Shown one piece after another: positions 1 to 8,555 of a stretch of DNA of 30,247 bases. This DNA comes from Pseudomonadota bacterium. GTDB taxonomy: Bacteria; Pseudomonadota; Gammaproteobacteria; Steroidobacterales; Steroidobacteraceae. The DNA lies in NCBI GenBank assembly GCA_023433515.1, contig JAEZCN010000121.1, positions 1 to 30,247 on the forward strand, in the 5' to 3' direction. The notes beneath the pieces are model-generated. The model saw only the letters and a program-made list of their open reading frames with translations. It was not told the DNA's origin and made no database searches. Every line of letters begins with the position of its first letter. Position 1 is the stretch's first letter. Made by a program: the position numbers and the translations under genes.

Positions 1-602
1 CGCCGGTTGTTCGACGAGCCTTCGATGTTCGCGATCGCATCCAGCTTGGCCTGCGCATCGGCGAGTGCCTTCTTGAGACGGGCGTTTTCCTCGCTCTCGG
101 CGGTCAGGCGTCGCGTGAGTTGCGCGATTCGTTCATTCGCGGTTCTTTCGGCGCCTGTCTGCAGGCGCCGCACATCCGCTTGTAAGGATTGCTGGCGCTC
201 GACCTGCTGCAGCTGCAGGAACGCGAGAGCGCGCTCCGCAGGAAGCAGAGTTTCCGGGCTCGCGAGCACTTCGCGCAAAAGTCGCTGCGCGCCGACAGGG
301 TCATACCCTGCATGGCCTGGAGTAGAGAGCACCATGCCATAACGCAGGACGATGCTAGGCGTGGGAGCGGCGGCGTAGTCGTTGCTGGCCCGGGCCAGGA
401 TCTCCGCCTGCTCGGCCGGCGTGCCGCGCGCGAGGCGCAAAGAGGTGTCGAGATAGGAGGTGATGACCGTCGTTTCGGTCGAGCTGCGGTCCACCGCCGG
501 GATCGTCTGGGAATCCCGCGAGCGCGGCGCGAGGCCGCTGCATGCGGCCAGGCCCGTCAGTCCGAGCGCGAGGATTCCGACGACGAAGTAGTTATGCCGC
601 AT
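1..602 (-). CDS. QseG-position outer-membrane-type lipoprotein (3' end outside window)
   Basis: The reading frame opens at an ATG (600-602) and stays open to the window edge, giving about 200 residues without a stop. The N-terminus is a lipoprotein signal: a hydrophobic stretch ending in the lipobox L-A-A-C with the modified cysteine at residue 21. The rest is soluble and charged. The last 60 or so visible residues are rich in Gln, Arg, Glu and Leu heptads and look like a coiled coil. The start overlaps the end of the kinase gene by 11 bp, so the two are probably translationally coupled. In enterobacteria the lipoprotein QseG (YfhG) sits directly after glrK/qseE and before the response regulator gene glrR. 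Position and lipobox suggest the same role here, but I cannot claim sequence homology with certainty. The regulator gene would be expected beyond the left edge. Confidence 0.75.
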   Translation of the reverse strand, partial: MRHNYFVVGILALGLTGLAACSGLAPRSRDSQTIPAVDRSSTETTVITSYLDTSLRLARGTPAEQAEILARASNDYAAAPTPSIVLRYGMVLSTPGHAGYDPVGAQRLLREVLASPETLLPAERALAFLQLQQVERQQSLQADVRRLQTGAERTANERIAQLTRRLTAESEENARLKKALADAQAKLDAIANIEGSSNNR

Positions 603-2058
603 GCGCCTGGTTTCCGACGGGCGAGGTGGCCGACAACACCGGCATGCGGATGCGGAAGTGCGCGCCGGGGTATTCGCCGTCCACGATCTCGATGGTTCCA
701 CCATGCGCGTGGACGAATTCGAGCACCACCGACAGGCCGATGCCGGTGCCCTTGACCTGCACGCCCGCGGGCGGGCGGCCGGTGTAGAAGGCTTCGAACA
801 CGCGGGCGCGTTCCTCCGGCGGAATGCCGGCCCCGGTGTCGGCGACGTCGATCACGAGTTGGGTGTCCTGTTTTCCGGCGTGTAGATAGACAGTGCCGCC
901 CTTGGGCGAATATTTGATGGCATTGGATAGCAGGTTCTCGACGATCAGGCGCACCTTGCCGCGATCCGCCCGCAGCATCAAGTCGTCCACCTTAACCTCG
1001 AGTCGCACGCGTTGCGAGACTACCGTGAGTTGCTGGCTCTCGATGACCTGTTTGACCAGCGGGCGCAGGCGGAAATCGGACAGCTCGAGGCCGACGCTTT
1101 CCTTCTGCCACGCGCTGAACGACAACAGGTTTTCGATGAGCCGGTGCAGCTTGATGCCGTTATCGCGCAGGATGGCGACCACTTCGCGCTGGGAATTGTC
1201 CAGGGGTCCGACCGCGCCATCCATGAGCAGTTCCGCGCCTTCGCGGATGTTCGCCAGCGGGGTCTTGAGCTCGTGCGACATGTGGCGCAGGAATCGATTG
1301 CGTTCCTGCGCGAGATCGAGCAGGCGCTGGCGCAGCCACTCGAGCTGCGCGCCGAGACGTTCGAGGTCGCGCGGCCCGGCGACCTCGATCGGGCGGGAAA
1401 ACGTGCCGCGCCCGAGCTCGCTGATGGCGCGGTCGATGGCGCGCAGCGGGCGGCCGATGGACAGCGTCAGCGCGAGGATCGCGACCAGCGTCAGCGGCAC
1501 GAGCAGCGCCGACTGCCAGAACAGGCGCCGCTGCGTTCGCGCGGTCTGCTGCTGCAGGCCCGAGAGCCGCGCGTCCATCTGCCGGTTTCCCGAGACTGCG
1601 ATCGTGTTCGCGAGATCGTTGAGTCGGTCGATGCGCGCGAGGATCGACGAGAAAGCGGGGCTGCCGGGCGGAGTCGCGCTCACGGCGGTCGCGATCTCGT
1701 TGTGCATCTGCGCGAATTCTTCGAGGCTTTGACGCGTCGGATCTTCGGTGAGCAGTGCCGCGAGTTGCGTGCGCGAGGCCGCGAGACGCTGGTCGGTGGT
1801 GCGATACGCTTCGAGCAGCTTGGCGTCGCCGAGCACCTGGTACAGACGCACCGTGCGCTGCAGGGACGTGATGTCGGCGAACAGGCTTTGCGAGAGCCGC
1901 GCGCTCTGCACGCCCTCGAGCACCAGCTCCTGGCTGGTTGCCGAGAGCCTGCGGATCTGCAGCGCCGCGTCGATGACGGCCACGAGCAGAGGGCCCGCGA
2001 TAAGCGCGAGTCCCAGCAGCATGAGGCCACTCAGCGATTTGGGTCTCGGCCAGCGCAT
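592..2058 (-). CDS. glrK: Sensor histidine kinase, GlrK/QseE type
   Basis: A 488-residue membrane histidine kinase. TM1 lies at about 12-33, a helical sensor region follows to about 175, and TM2 is at about 178-201, then HAMP. The HisKA box has phospho-acceptor His262 in SHELKTPL. The ATPase domain shows the N-box around N375-N379, DTGAGIP at 407 and GTGIGL near 437. The run FLRHxSHELKTPLAxxREGxELL followed by VGPL matches enterobacterial GlrK, whose partner is the sigma-54 activator GlrR and which responds to envelope stress. The ATG is preceded by AGGACAG, a usable ribosome site. It begins 9 bp after the galE stop and overlaps the lipoprotein gene by 11 bp, so all three are probably cotranscribed. 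All catalytic motifs are intact. The family assignment is firm; the exact orthology rests on sequence resemblance and the neighbouring lipoprotein. Confidence 0.87.
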   Translation of the reverse strand: MRWPRPKSLSGLMLLGLALIAGPLLVAVIDAALQIRRLSATSQELVLEGVQSARLSQSLFADITSLQRTVRLYQVLGDAKLLEAYRTTDQRLAASRTQLAALLTEDPTRQSLEEFAQMHNEIATAVSATPPGSPAFSSILARIDRLNDLANTIAVSGNRQMDARLSGLQQQTARTQRRLFWQSALLVPLTLVAILALTLSIGRPLRAIDRAISELGRGTFSRPIEVAGPRDLERLGAQLEWLRQRLLDLAQERNRFLRHMSHELKTPLANIREGAELLMDGAVGPLDNSQREVVAILRDNGIKLHRLIENLLSFSAWQKESVGLELSDFRLRPLVKQVIESQQLTVVSQRVRLEVKVDDLMLRADRGKVRLIVENLLSNAIKYSPKGGTVYLHAGKQDTQLVIDVADTGAGIPPEERARVFEAFYTGRPPAGVQVKGTGIGLSVVLEFVHAHGGTIEIVDGEYPGAHFRIRMPVLSATSPVGNQAHAA

Positions 2059-2067
2059 CTGTCCTGA

Positions 2068-3075
2068 CTACCAGGGCTCACGTTGCAGGCGTTTTTCCCA
2101 CTCCAGCGACGTTCGCACGATCGTGTCGATGTCGTCGAGCCGGGGAGTCCAACCGAGGATGTCCCGCACGCGGTCGCACTTCGCGACGAGTGTGGGAGGA
2201 TCGCCGGCGCGGCGCGGTTCCTCGCGTATGTCGAGCTTGACTCCCGCGACCCGTTCGACGCTCTGGAGCACTTCCCGCACGCTGTACCCGTGGCCATATC
2301 CGCAGTTGGCGATCAGCGAATTGCCGCCCGCGCGCAGGTAGTCGAGCGCCTTGAGGTGCGCGGCCGCCAGGTCGTCGACGTGGATGTAGTCGCGCACGCC
2401 GGTGCCGTCGGGGGTCGGGTAGTCGGTGCCGAAGACCGATAGATAGGAACGCTTGCCGACCGCGGCCTCGCACGCGACTTTCACGAGCAGCGTGGCCTGA
2501 CGGGTCGACTGGCCGATGCGGCCCTGCGGGTCCGAGCCGGCGACGTTGAAGTAACGCAGGACGACGTGACGCATCGGCGTCACGGCGCACAGGTCGCGCA
2601 GCATCCATTCGGACATGAGCTTGGAGGTGCCGTACGCGTTGATCGGCGCGGTGGCGGCGTCTTCCGATGCGAGACCCGATTCCGGAATGCCGTACACCGC
2701 GGCCGTCGACGAGAACACGAAATTGCGCACGCCCGCGTTCGACGCCGCCTCGAGCAGCGAACGGGTCGAGCAGGTGTTGTTGCCGTAGTACTTGAGCGGA
2801 TTGGAGACCGACTCCGGCACGATGGTGTGCGCGGCGAAATGAATGATGGTGTCGACCTCGTGCTCCGCGAGCAGCGAATCCACGAGCGCGCGGTCGCCGA
2901 CGTTGCCGACCACGAGCGGTACGTCGCGCACCGCCTGGCGGAACCCCGTGACCAGGTTGTCGAGCACGACGACGCGCTCGCCGCGCGCGACGAGCTGCAA
3001 AACCGTGTGGCTGCCGATGTAGCCCGCGCCGCCAGTGACCAGGACCGATTTCTTTCCCGCGGATTGCTGCGTCAT
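2068..3075 (-). CDS. galE: UDP-glucose 4-epimerase
   Basis: A 335-residue short-chain dehydrogenase-type epimerase that interconverts UDP-glucose and UDP-galactose with bound NAD. The Rossmann motif GGAGYIG is at 15-21, the catalytic serine/threonine region SST at 122-124 and the YxxxK pair at Y148/K152. Further GalE marks are NNTCSTRSLLEA, LRYFNVAGSDPQGRIGQ and RDYIHVDDLAAAH. Length is close to the E. coli enzyme (338). It is the first gene of a probable galE-kinase-lipoprotein operon, and the products feed lipopolysaccharide and exopolysaccharide sugars. It is divergent from srkA across 57 bp. The alternative, a related nucleotide-sugar epimerase with UDP-GlcNAc activity, cannot be excluded by eye, but the extended GalE motifs favour the call. 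Confidence 0.94.
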   Translation of the reverse strand: MTQQSAGKKSVLVTGGAGYIGSHTVLQLVARGERVVVLDNLVTGFRQAVRDVPLVVGNVGDRALVDSLLAEHEVDTIIHFAAHTIVPESVSNPLKYYGNNTCSTRSLLEAASNAGVRNFVFSSTAAVYGIPESGLASEDAATAPINAYGTSKLMSEWMLRDLCAVTPMRHVVLRYFNVAGSDPQGRIGQSTRQATLLVKVACEAAVGKRSYLSVFGTDYPTPDGTGVRDYIHVDDLAAAHLKALDYLRAGGNSLIANCGYGHGYSVREVLQSVERVAGVKLDIREEPRRAGDPPTLVAKCDRVRDILGWTPRLDDIDTIVRTSLEWEKRLQREPW

Positions 3076-3116
3076 TCGGAGTACTTTTCGCTCGAGGTTT
3101 TGGGACGCAGGATTTT

Positions 3117-3126
3117 ACATTAATGT
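3117..3126. promoter_or_regulatory. AT-rich perfect palindrome in galE/srkA divergent region
   Basis: ACATTAATGT reads the same on both strands and lies in the 57-bp gap between the divergent galE and srkA genes, 6 bp before the srkA GTG. It stands out against the GC-rich surroundings and could be an operator or part of a -10 region. No known regulator consensus was recognised, and a 10-bp palindrome may be chance. Confidence 0.25.
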
Positions 3127-3132
3127 TCCCAT

Positions 3133-4128
3133 GTGGCTGTGACGCAATCTGCACTGGCTCCGTTCGCGAATCTGACCCCCTTCGAGGTGGCTGCCGCCGC
3201 CGAGAGCATCGGATTGCGCCCGTCGGGAAGGCTGTTCGCGCTCAACAGCTACGAGAATCGCGTCTATCAACTGGGCGACGAGGATGGCGCGCTCTGGGTG
3301 CTCAAGTTCTATCGCCCGCGCCGCTGGAGCAATGCCGCGATCGCCGAGGAGCATGCTTTCGCGTTCGAGCTCGCCGACGCGGAGTTGCCCATCGCCGCGC
3401 CGGTGCGCCGCGACGGCCTGAGTTTGTTTGAACACGGCGACCAGCGCTTCGCCGCCTTTCCCTATCTGGCCGGTCGCGCACCCGAGATCGCCGATGCCGC
3501 GACGCTCACGTTGCTAGGCCGCACGCTCGCGCGGATGCACGCGGTGGGTGGCCGCGGCCGGTTCCAGCACCGGCCGTCGCTCGATCTCGAGCGTTTCGGC
3601 GTGCGCGCGCGGGCCGCGGTGCTCGCGAGCGGCTTCGTGCCCGAGGCGCTCGAAGAGCAGTACGCCCGCGTGAGCGAGCAGGTGATCGGACGCGTCCGAC
3701 AGTGTTTCGAGAATTTCGGGCCGCTGCCACGCCTGCGCATCCACGGCGACTGTCACTCCGGCAACATCCTGTGGCGCGAAAACGGACCGCTGTTCGTGGA
3801 TCTCGACGATTGCATGTCGGGTCCTCGAATCCAGGACCTGTGGATGTTCCTCGCCGGAGATGCCGCGAGCCAGCAGTCTTCCTGGGCCGCGCTCATGGAA
3901 GGTTACGAGACGTTCGGCGAATTCGACTACGCGGAGCTCACGCTCGTGGAGGCATTGCGATCGCTGCGCATCCTGCACTACGCATCGTGGATCGCGACAC
4001 GCTGGCACGATCCGGCATTCCCACGCGCATTCCCCTGGTTCGCGGACGCCCGCTTCTGGGAGCGCCATATCGCGGATCTGTTCGAGCAGCTCGCCGCCAT
4101 TGACGAACCTCCCATTCTTTCCAGATGA
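3133..4128 (+). CDS. srkA: Stress response kinase A (YihE/RdoA family)
   Basis: A 331-residue aminoglycoside-phosphotransferase-fold Ser/Thr kinase. E. coli SrkA (328 residues) is a Cpx-regulated cytoplasmic kinase that counters the MazEF death pathway. Conserved blocks are LNSYENRVYQ (37-46), the ATP lysine in VLKFYRP (K58), the catalytic loop HGDCHSGNILW with D206, the metal-binding FVDLDD (D223-D226) and SGPRIQDLWM. The start is GTG at 3133: an in-frame TAA at 3121-3123 excludes anything longer, and a second GTG lies two codons downstream. No clear Shine-Dalgarno is present, so translation may be weak or nearly leaderless. It faces away from galE, and the next gene starts 50 bp downstream. 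Identity is supported by near end-to-end resemblance to SrkA. Confidence 0.93.
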   Translation: MAVTQSALAPFANLTPFEVAAAAESIGLRPSGRLFALNSYENRVYQLGDEDGALWVLKFYRPRRWSNAAIAEEHAFAFELADAELPIAAPVRRDGLSLFEHGDQRFAAFPYLAGRAPEIADAATLTLLGRTLARMHAVGGRGRFQHRPSLDLERFGVRARAAVLASGFVPEALEEQYARVSEQVIGRVRQCFENFGPLPRLRIHGDCHSGNILWRENGPLFVDLDDCMSGPRIQDLWMFLAGDAASQQSSWAALMEGYETFGEFDYAELTLVEALRSLRILHYASWIATRWHDPAFPRAFPWFADARFWERHIADLFEQLAAIDEPPILSR

Positions 4129-4178
4129 ATCTTCACTGGATAGTCAGCCTGTTAGTATAGGAAGCGGAGGTCTCCTCG

Positions 4179-4757
4179 ATGTTCAGCCGCCGCTGCGTTT
4201 ATCTGGTCACCCTGATCGCCGGGGCCGGCATGCTCGCTGCCTGCGAGGACTCCGGGAAAGCGCCGGAGGTGAACACGACCGCGTCCGCTCCGAAGGTGCC
4301 CAAGCCGAAATCCGACGACTTGCCCGCCGACATGGTCGCCGCCGTCGCGGCGAATCCCACCAACAGTCCGGTCAGCGTGCACTTTTCACTGGGCGCGCGG
4401 CCGGAAGTGAACAAGGCGCTGCCGGTCGAGATCGCGATCGTGCCGGGCCAGGATTTCGAAACGGTGAGCGCGCACTTCCTCAGCCAGAACGGTCTTGCCG
4501 TGACCGTGGGCGGAGTCTATGGGCCAGTCACGACGCCCGCCGTCGGAAAGCCCCTAAGGCACCAACTCGTTCTGCTGCCGGGCAAGGAGGGGGTCTTCGT
4601 GCTCAGCGTGAGCATCGACACCCTCGACCGCCTGGGTGCGAATTACACGCGCGTGTTCTCCATTCCTTTACTTGTATCCGTGCCGGGCGTCGAGGAGGCT
4701 GCGGACCAGGCCACTACGGTTCAACCACAATCGCCGAACGCGTCGGAAACGAACTAA
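4179..4757 (+). CDS. Small lipoprotein of unknown function
   Basis: A 192-residue exported protein with a classical lipoprotein signal: MFSRR, a hydrophobic core, and lipobox L-A-A-C with Cys22. The residue after Cys is Glu rather than Asp, so outer-membrane sorting is the likelier fate. After a Pro/Lys/Ser-rich linker (about 28-50) there is one compact beta-rich domain (about 62-170) with PVSVHFSLGARPEVNKALPVEIAI-type strands, like an immunoglobulin-like fold. The tail is Gln/Thr/Ser-rich. The ATG has a strong GGAGG ribosome site 8 bp upstream. I recognise no family or catalytic motif. It lies between srkA and a large cyclic-di-GMP gene, and may be transcribed with either. Confidence 0.8.
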   Translation: MFSRRCVYLVTLIAGAGMLAACEDSGKAPEVNTTASAPKVPKPKSDDLPADMVAAVAANPTNSPVSVHFSLGARPEVNKALPVEIAIVPGQDFETVSAHFLSQNGLAVTVGGVYGPVTTPAVGKPLRHQLVLLPGKEGVFVLSVSIDTLDRLGANYTRVFSIPLLVSVPGVEEAADQATTVQPQSPNASETN

Positions 4758-4841
4758 TCTCGCGCTCAAAACCGGGAGCCGCTTCACGGGGGCACCTCGC
4801 ACCCGGACATATCATGCAATTTGGTCCGCAGTTGCTCCGTT

Positions 4842-7800
4842 ATGTCAAAACCGGCTGAAGGCACCCCCCAAGAAGCTTCCGACTCCAGCGCAGTTTCCGC
4901 CGGAAGCCCGCCTTTCACCGCGACGGGTACACGCCTCGAGGTCAACGATCTTTCGATGCGCCGACTGCATCCGCTGCTGCAATCGCAGTTGCGCGAGCTG
5001 CGCGCGCGCGTGACCGGCGGGCGCGTCAGCGCCCACGAATTGCTCGAGATGCTGAGCCGTTATTACGACAGCGTCGACGACGAGCGGCGCGCGATGGTGC
5101 GCTCCATGCGCCTGATGTCGGACGAAGCCCGCTCGCTCGGCGTGGAGATCGCGGAGCAGGGCGCCGCACAGCTGCAGATCATCCTCGATCACATCAAGGA
5201 CGTCGTCATCACCGCCAACGCGGCGGGCGTGATCGATCGCGCGAACCCGGTGACGGAACGCGTGTTCGGCTATCCACCCGCGGAGCTGCTCGGGTTGCGC
5301 ATCGACGCGCTGGTACCCGAGATCGCGGTCGACGACTCGATCGCCGCGGGACTCGACAAACTCGCCGGCACCAGCGACACGTTTCGCGGCCGTCGCGTGA
5401 GTCCGGAGGTCGCCGCCCGCCGCCGCGACGGGACGATGTTCCCGGCCGAGATTTCCGTGAGCCGCGCGCGCAACGGTCGCTCGGAAGTCTTCGTGATCTG
5501 CCTGCGCGACATCTCCGAGCGCCACATGACGCAGCAGGCGCTGCGCGACAGCGAAGCGCGTTACCGCTCGCTCGTGGACAACGCGCCGGAAGCCATCACG
5601 GTGGTGGATGCCGAATCGCAGCGCTTCGTCGAGGCGAACGAACCCGCGCTGCGTCTCTTCAGGATGACTCGCGATGAATTGCTCTCCTGCAATGTTCTCG
5701 ACGTCAGCGCGGAGGTGCAGATCGACGGCGAATCCTCCAAGGCGCCGCATCGCCAGCAGCTGAAGCTGGCCGCGGCCGGTGACCCGCAGGTGTTCGAGTG
5801 GATTCACCGCGATTCGACGGGGCGCGACATCCCCTGCGAAGTGCGGCTCGTGCGCCTGCAAGGCGGCCACTCCTCGCTGGTGCGCGCCAGCATCACGGAC
5901 ATCTCCGAACGCAAGCGCGCCGAGAACATCATGGAGAACGAGCGTGCGTTCTTCGCGCTGCTCGCGTCGAACGCCGGACTGCCGGCGGTGCTCGACGTCA
6001 TCTCCGGGCTCGTGCAGGCGGTGTATCCGCGTTATCGCTGCACGATCTCCGTGCTCGCGCCCGACGCGAGCTGCTTCTCCCTGACCATCGCGCGTCAGTT
6101 GCCGCCGTTGCTCGCCGCGGTGCTCGAGCGCACGCCGATCGAACCGCGGCGCGGCTCGTGCGCCGCCGCGGTCTATTCCGCGTGCGACGTGTACGTCGCC
6201 GATGTCGCGAACGACGCGCACTGGGCGGATCGTCGCCAGGTGGTGCTCGACTCCGGGTTCCGCGCGGTCTGGTCCATGCCGATCAAGGGTTCGAGCGGCA
6301 AGCTGCTCGGCGCCGTGGCTATCTACCGGCCGGAGCCCGGCCTGCCGGACGCGCGCGAGCAGGTCCTGCAATCGCACGCGACGCGCCTGGCGGCGCTCGC
6401 GATCGAACGCAATCTCGCCGAGGAGGCGCTGCGCGCGAGCGAGGCCAAGTTCCGCGGCCTGTTCGAGGGCGTGATCGAGGGCGTGTACCAGAGCACGCGC
6501 GACGGCCGGCTCGTGTCGGTCAACAGCGCTTTCGTCGAAATGCTGGGTTACGGCTCGGCGGAAGAGATGTACGCGTTGCCGAGCTCGGTCATGTTGTACT
6601 GGAGCCCGACCGACCGCGCCGATTTCGTGCGCAAGGTCGACGCCGATGGCGAAGTGCGATCCATGGAAGTCACGCTGCGCCGGCGCGACGGCACGCAGGT
6701 GGTCGCGCTCGAAAATGCACGCGGCGTGCGCGACGGTTCGGGCCGCATCGTCGGCTACGAAGGCACCGTCTCCGACATCACCGAGCGCAAACGCGCGGAA
6801 CAGGCGATCTTCGCCGAAAAGGATCGCGCCGCCGTCACGCTGCAGTCGATCGGCGACGCGGTGATCACCACCGACGCGTCGGCGAACATCGATTACCTGA
6901 ATCCCGTGGCCGAACGCCTGACGGGCTGGTCGGTCGACGAGGCGCGCGGCCGGCCGATCGGCGACGTGCTGCAGCTCATCGACGAATCCACGCGCAGACC
7001 AGTGGCGTATACGCTCGATCGCGTGCTCAACGAAGGCGAGACGTCCGTTCCGTCCGACCACAATGTACTCGTGAACCGGCGCGGCGAGGAGCTCGCGATC
7101 CAGGAAACCGCGACGCCGATCCGCAACCGCGAAGGCGTTGCCGTCGGCGCCGTCATCGTGTTCGGCGACGTGACGAAGGAACGACGTCTCAAGCGCGCGC
7201 TGTCTTACCAGGCGAGCCACGACGCGCTGACCGGTCTCATCAACCGGCGCGAGTTCGACGCGCGACTCGAGGCGGCCGTGACCGCCGCGCAGCGCGGCGA
7301 GGGCGAGTACGTGCTGCTGTACATCGATCTCGACCAGTTCAAGGTCGTGAACGATACCTGTGGCCACAGCGCGGGCGACCGGCTGCTGCGCGACATCACG
7401 AGTCTGCTGCAGACCCGCGTGCGCGCCTCGGACACGATCGCGCGTCTCGGCGGCGACGAATTCGGAATGTTGCTGGAGCGTTGCACGCTCGAGCAGGCGG
7501 AGCGCGTTGCCGACAGCATCCGTCAGGCCATCCATTCGTACCGCTTCCTGTGGGGCGCGAACAGCCTGTCGGTGGGCGCGAGCATCGGTGTGGTGCGCAT
7601 CGCGCGCGATACGACCAGTGCGGCTTCCGTGCTGTCCGCCGCCGACATCGCCTGTTACGCGGCGAAGGATGGCGGCCGCAATCGCGTGCAGATCTACGAG
7701 CGCGAACACGGCACCAGCCGTCACCGCGAGATGCAGTGGGTGGGCCGGATCGCGCGCGCGGTCGAGGACGGTCGTCTCGAGCTGTACGCACAACGCATCG

Positions 7801-8522
7801 TGCCGATCTCGCGCAACCCGGCCGGGGCCGCGGCGGACCGCGGCGTCGCGCACGCGACCGACGCTCCGTTCTTCGAGCTCATGGTCAGGCTGCGCGACGA
7901 GGACGGCACGCTCGTGCCGCCCAACGAATTCATCCCGGCGGCCGAACGCTACAACGTGATGGTGATGGTCGACCGCTGGGTGGTGAACCGCGCCATCGAA
8001 CTTCTTTCGTCCTGCATCGACCAGGGCCGGCGCCTGCCGGTCGTGGCGGTCAACCTGTCCGGCACTTCCATCAACGACGAGGATTTCCTCGAGTTCGTGC
8101 TCTCGCGGCTGCGCGACGAGCGACTGGCGCGCGCGCTGTGTTTCGAGATCACCGAGACGGCCGCGGTCGCGAGCCTGTCCAAGGCGACCTATTTCATGCG
8201 TGAGCTGAAGGCGCGCGGCTGCCGCTTCTCGCTCGACGATTTCGGCAGCGGAGTCTCGTCGTTCCTGTACCTCAAGACGCTGCCCGTCGACTTCCTGAAG
8301 ATAGACGGGCAGTTCGCGGCGCACGTCGCGAGCGACCCGGTCGACCGCAGCATGGTGGAAGCGATCGCGAAGATCGGCGCCGCGATGCGCGTCGCAACCA
8401 TCGCCGAAAAGGTCGAGAGCGCCGACGTGCTCGAGGTGCTCGAGTCCATCGGGGTCGACTACATACAGGGTTTCCACCTGGCCGAACCCTGCGCGATCGA
8501 GGATGTTTTCGGCTGCGATTGA
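4842..8522 (+). CDS. PAS/GAF/GGDEF/EAL cyclic-di-GMP signalling protein
   Basis: A 1226-residue cytoplasmic sensor enzyme without membrane segments. Approximate domain order: N-terminal helical region (1-105), PAS1 (107-230), PAS2 (239-355), GAF (363-526), PAS3 (530-650), PAS4 (658-780), GGDEF (787-955), EAL (966-1225). The cyclase signature is a perfect GGDEF at 870-874, so synthesis of c-di-GMP is possible. The phosphodiesterase signature reads E-L-M (E1012) instead of EAL, but the other expected metal and catalytic residues are present: Asn in VNLSG, Glu in FEITE, DDFGSG, the Lys in LKIDG, Glu in AEKVE and Gln in IQGF. Hydrolysis is therefore also plausible. ATG 4842 was chosen over a TTG 21 bp upstream; neither has a convincing ribosome site. 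The four PAS domains and GAF imply redox, light or small-ligand sensing, but I cannot name the ligand. Confidence 0.93.
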   Translation: MSKPAEGTPQEASDSSAVSAGSPPFTATGTRLEVNDLSMRRLHPLLQSQLRELRARVTGGRVSAHELLEMLSRYYDSVDDERRAMVRSMRLMSDEARSLGVEIAEQGAAQLQIILDHIKDVVITANAAGVIDRANPVTERVFGYPPAELLGLRIDALVPEIAVDDSIAAGLDKLAGTSDTFRGRRVSPEVAARRRDGTMFPAEISVSRARNGRSEVFVICLRDISERHMTQQALRDSEARYRSLVDNAPEAITVVDAESQRFVEANEPALRLFRMTRDELLSCNVLDVSAEVQIDGESSKAPHRQQLKLAAAGDPQVFEWIHRDSTGRDIPCEVRLVRLQGGHSSLVRASITDISERKRAENIMENERAFFALLASNAGLPAVLDVISGLVQAVYPRYRCTISVLAPDASCFSLTIARQLPPLLAAVLERTPIEPRRGSCAAAVYSACDVYVADVANDAHWADRRQVVLDSGFRAVWSMPIKGSSGKLLGAVAIYRPEPGLPDAREQVLQSHATRLAALAIERNLAEEALRASEAKFRGLFEGVIEGVYQSTRDGRLVSVNSAFVEMLGYGSAEEMYALPSSVMLYWSPTDRADFVRKVDADGEVRSMEVTLRRRDGTQVVALENARGVRDGSGRIVGYEGTVSDITERKRAEQAIFAEKDRAAVTLQSIGDAVITTDASANIDYLNPVAERLTGWSVDEARGRPIGDVLQLIDESTRRPVAYTLDRVLNEGETSVPSDHNVLVNRRGEELAIQETATPIRNREGVAVGAVIVFGDVTKERRLKRALSYQASHDALTGLINRREFDARLEAAVTAAQRGEGEYVLLYIDLDQFKVVNDTCGHSAGDRLLRDITSLLQTRVRASDTIARLGGDEFGMLLERCTLEQAERVADSIRQAIHSYRFLWGANSLSVGASIGVVRIARDTTSAASVLSAADIACYAAKDGGRNRVQIYEREHGTSRHREMQWVGRIARAVEDGRLELYAQRIVPISRNPAGAAADRGVAHATDAPFFELMVRLRDEDGTLVPPNEFIPAAERYNVMVMVDRWVVNRAIELLSSCIDQGRRLPVVAVNLSGTSINDEDFLEFVLSRLRDERLARALCFEITETAAVASLSKATYFMRELKARGCRFSLDDFGSGVSSFLYLKTLPVDFLKIDGQFAAHVASDPVDRSMVEAIAKIGAAMRVATIAEKVESADVLEVLESIGVDYIQGFHLAEPCAIEDVFGCD

Positions 8523-8555
8523 TCCGCGCGAGGCCGCTGCGGCTAGAATGGCCGC

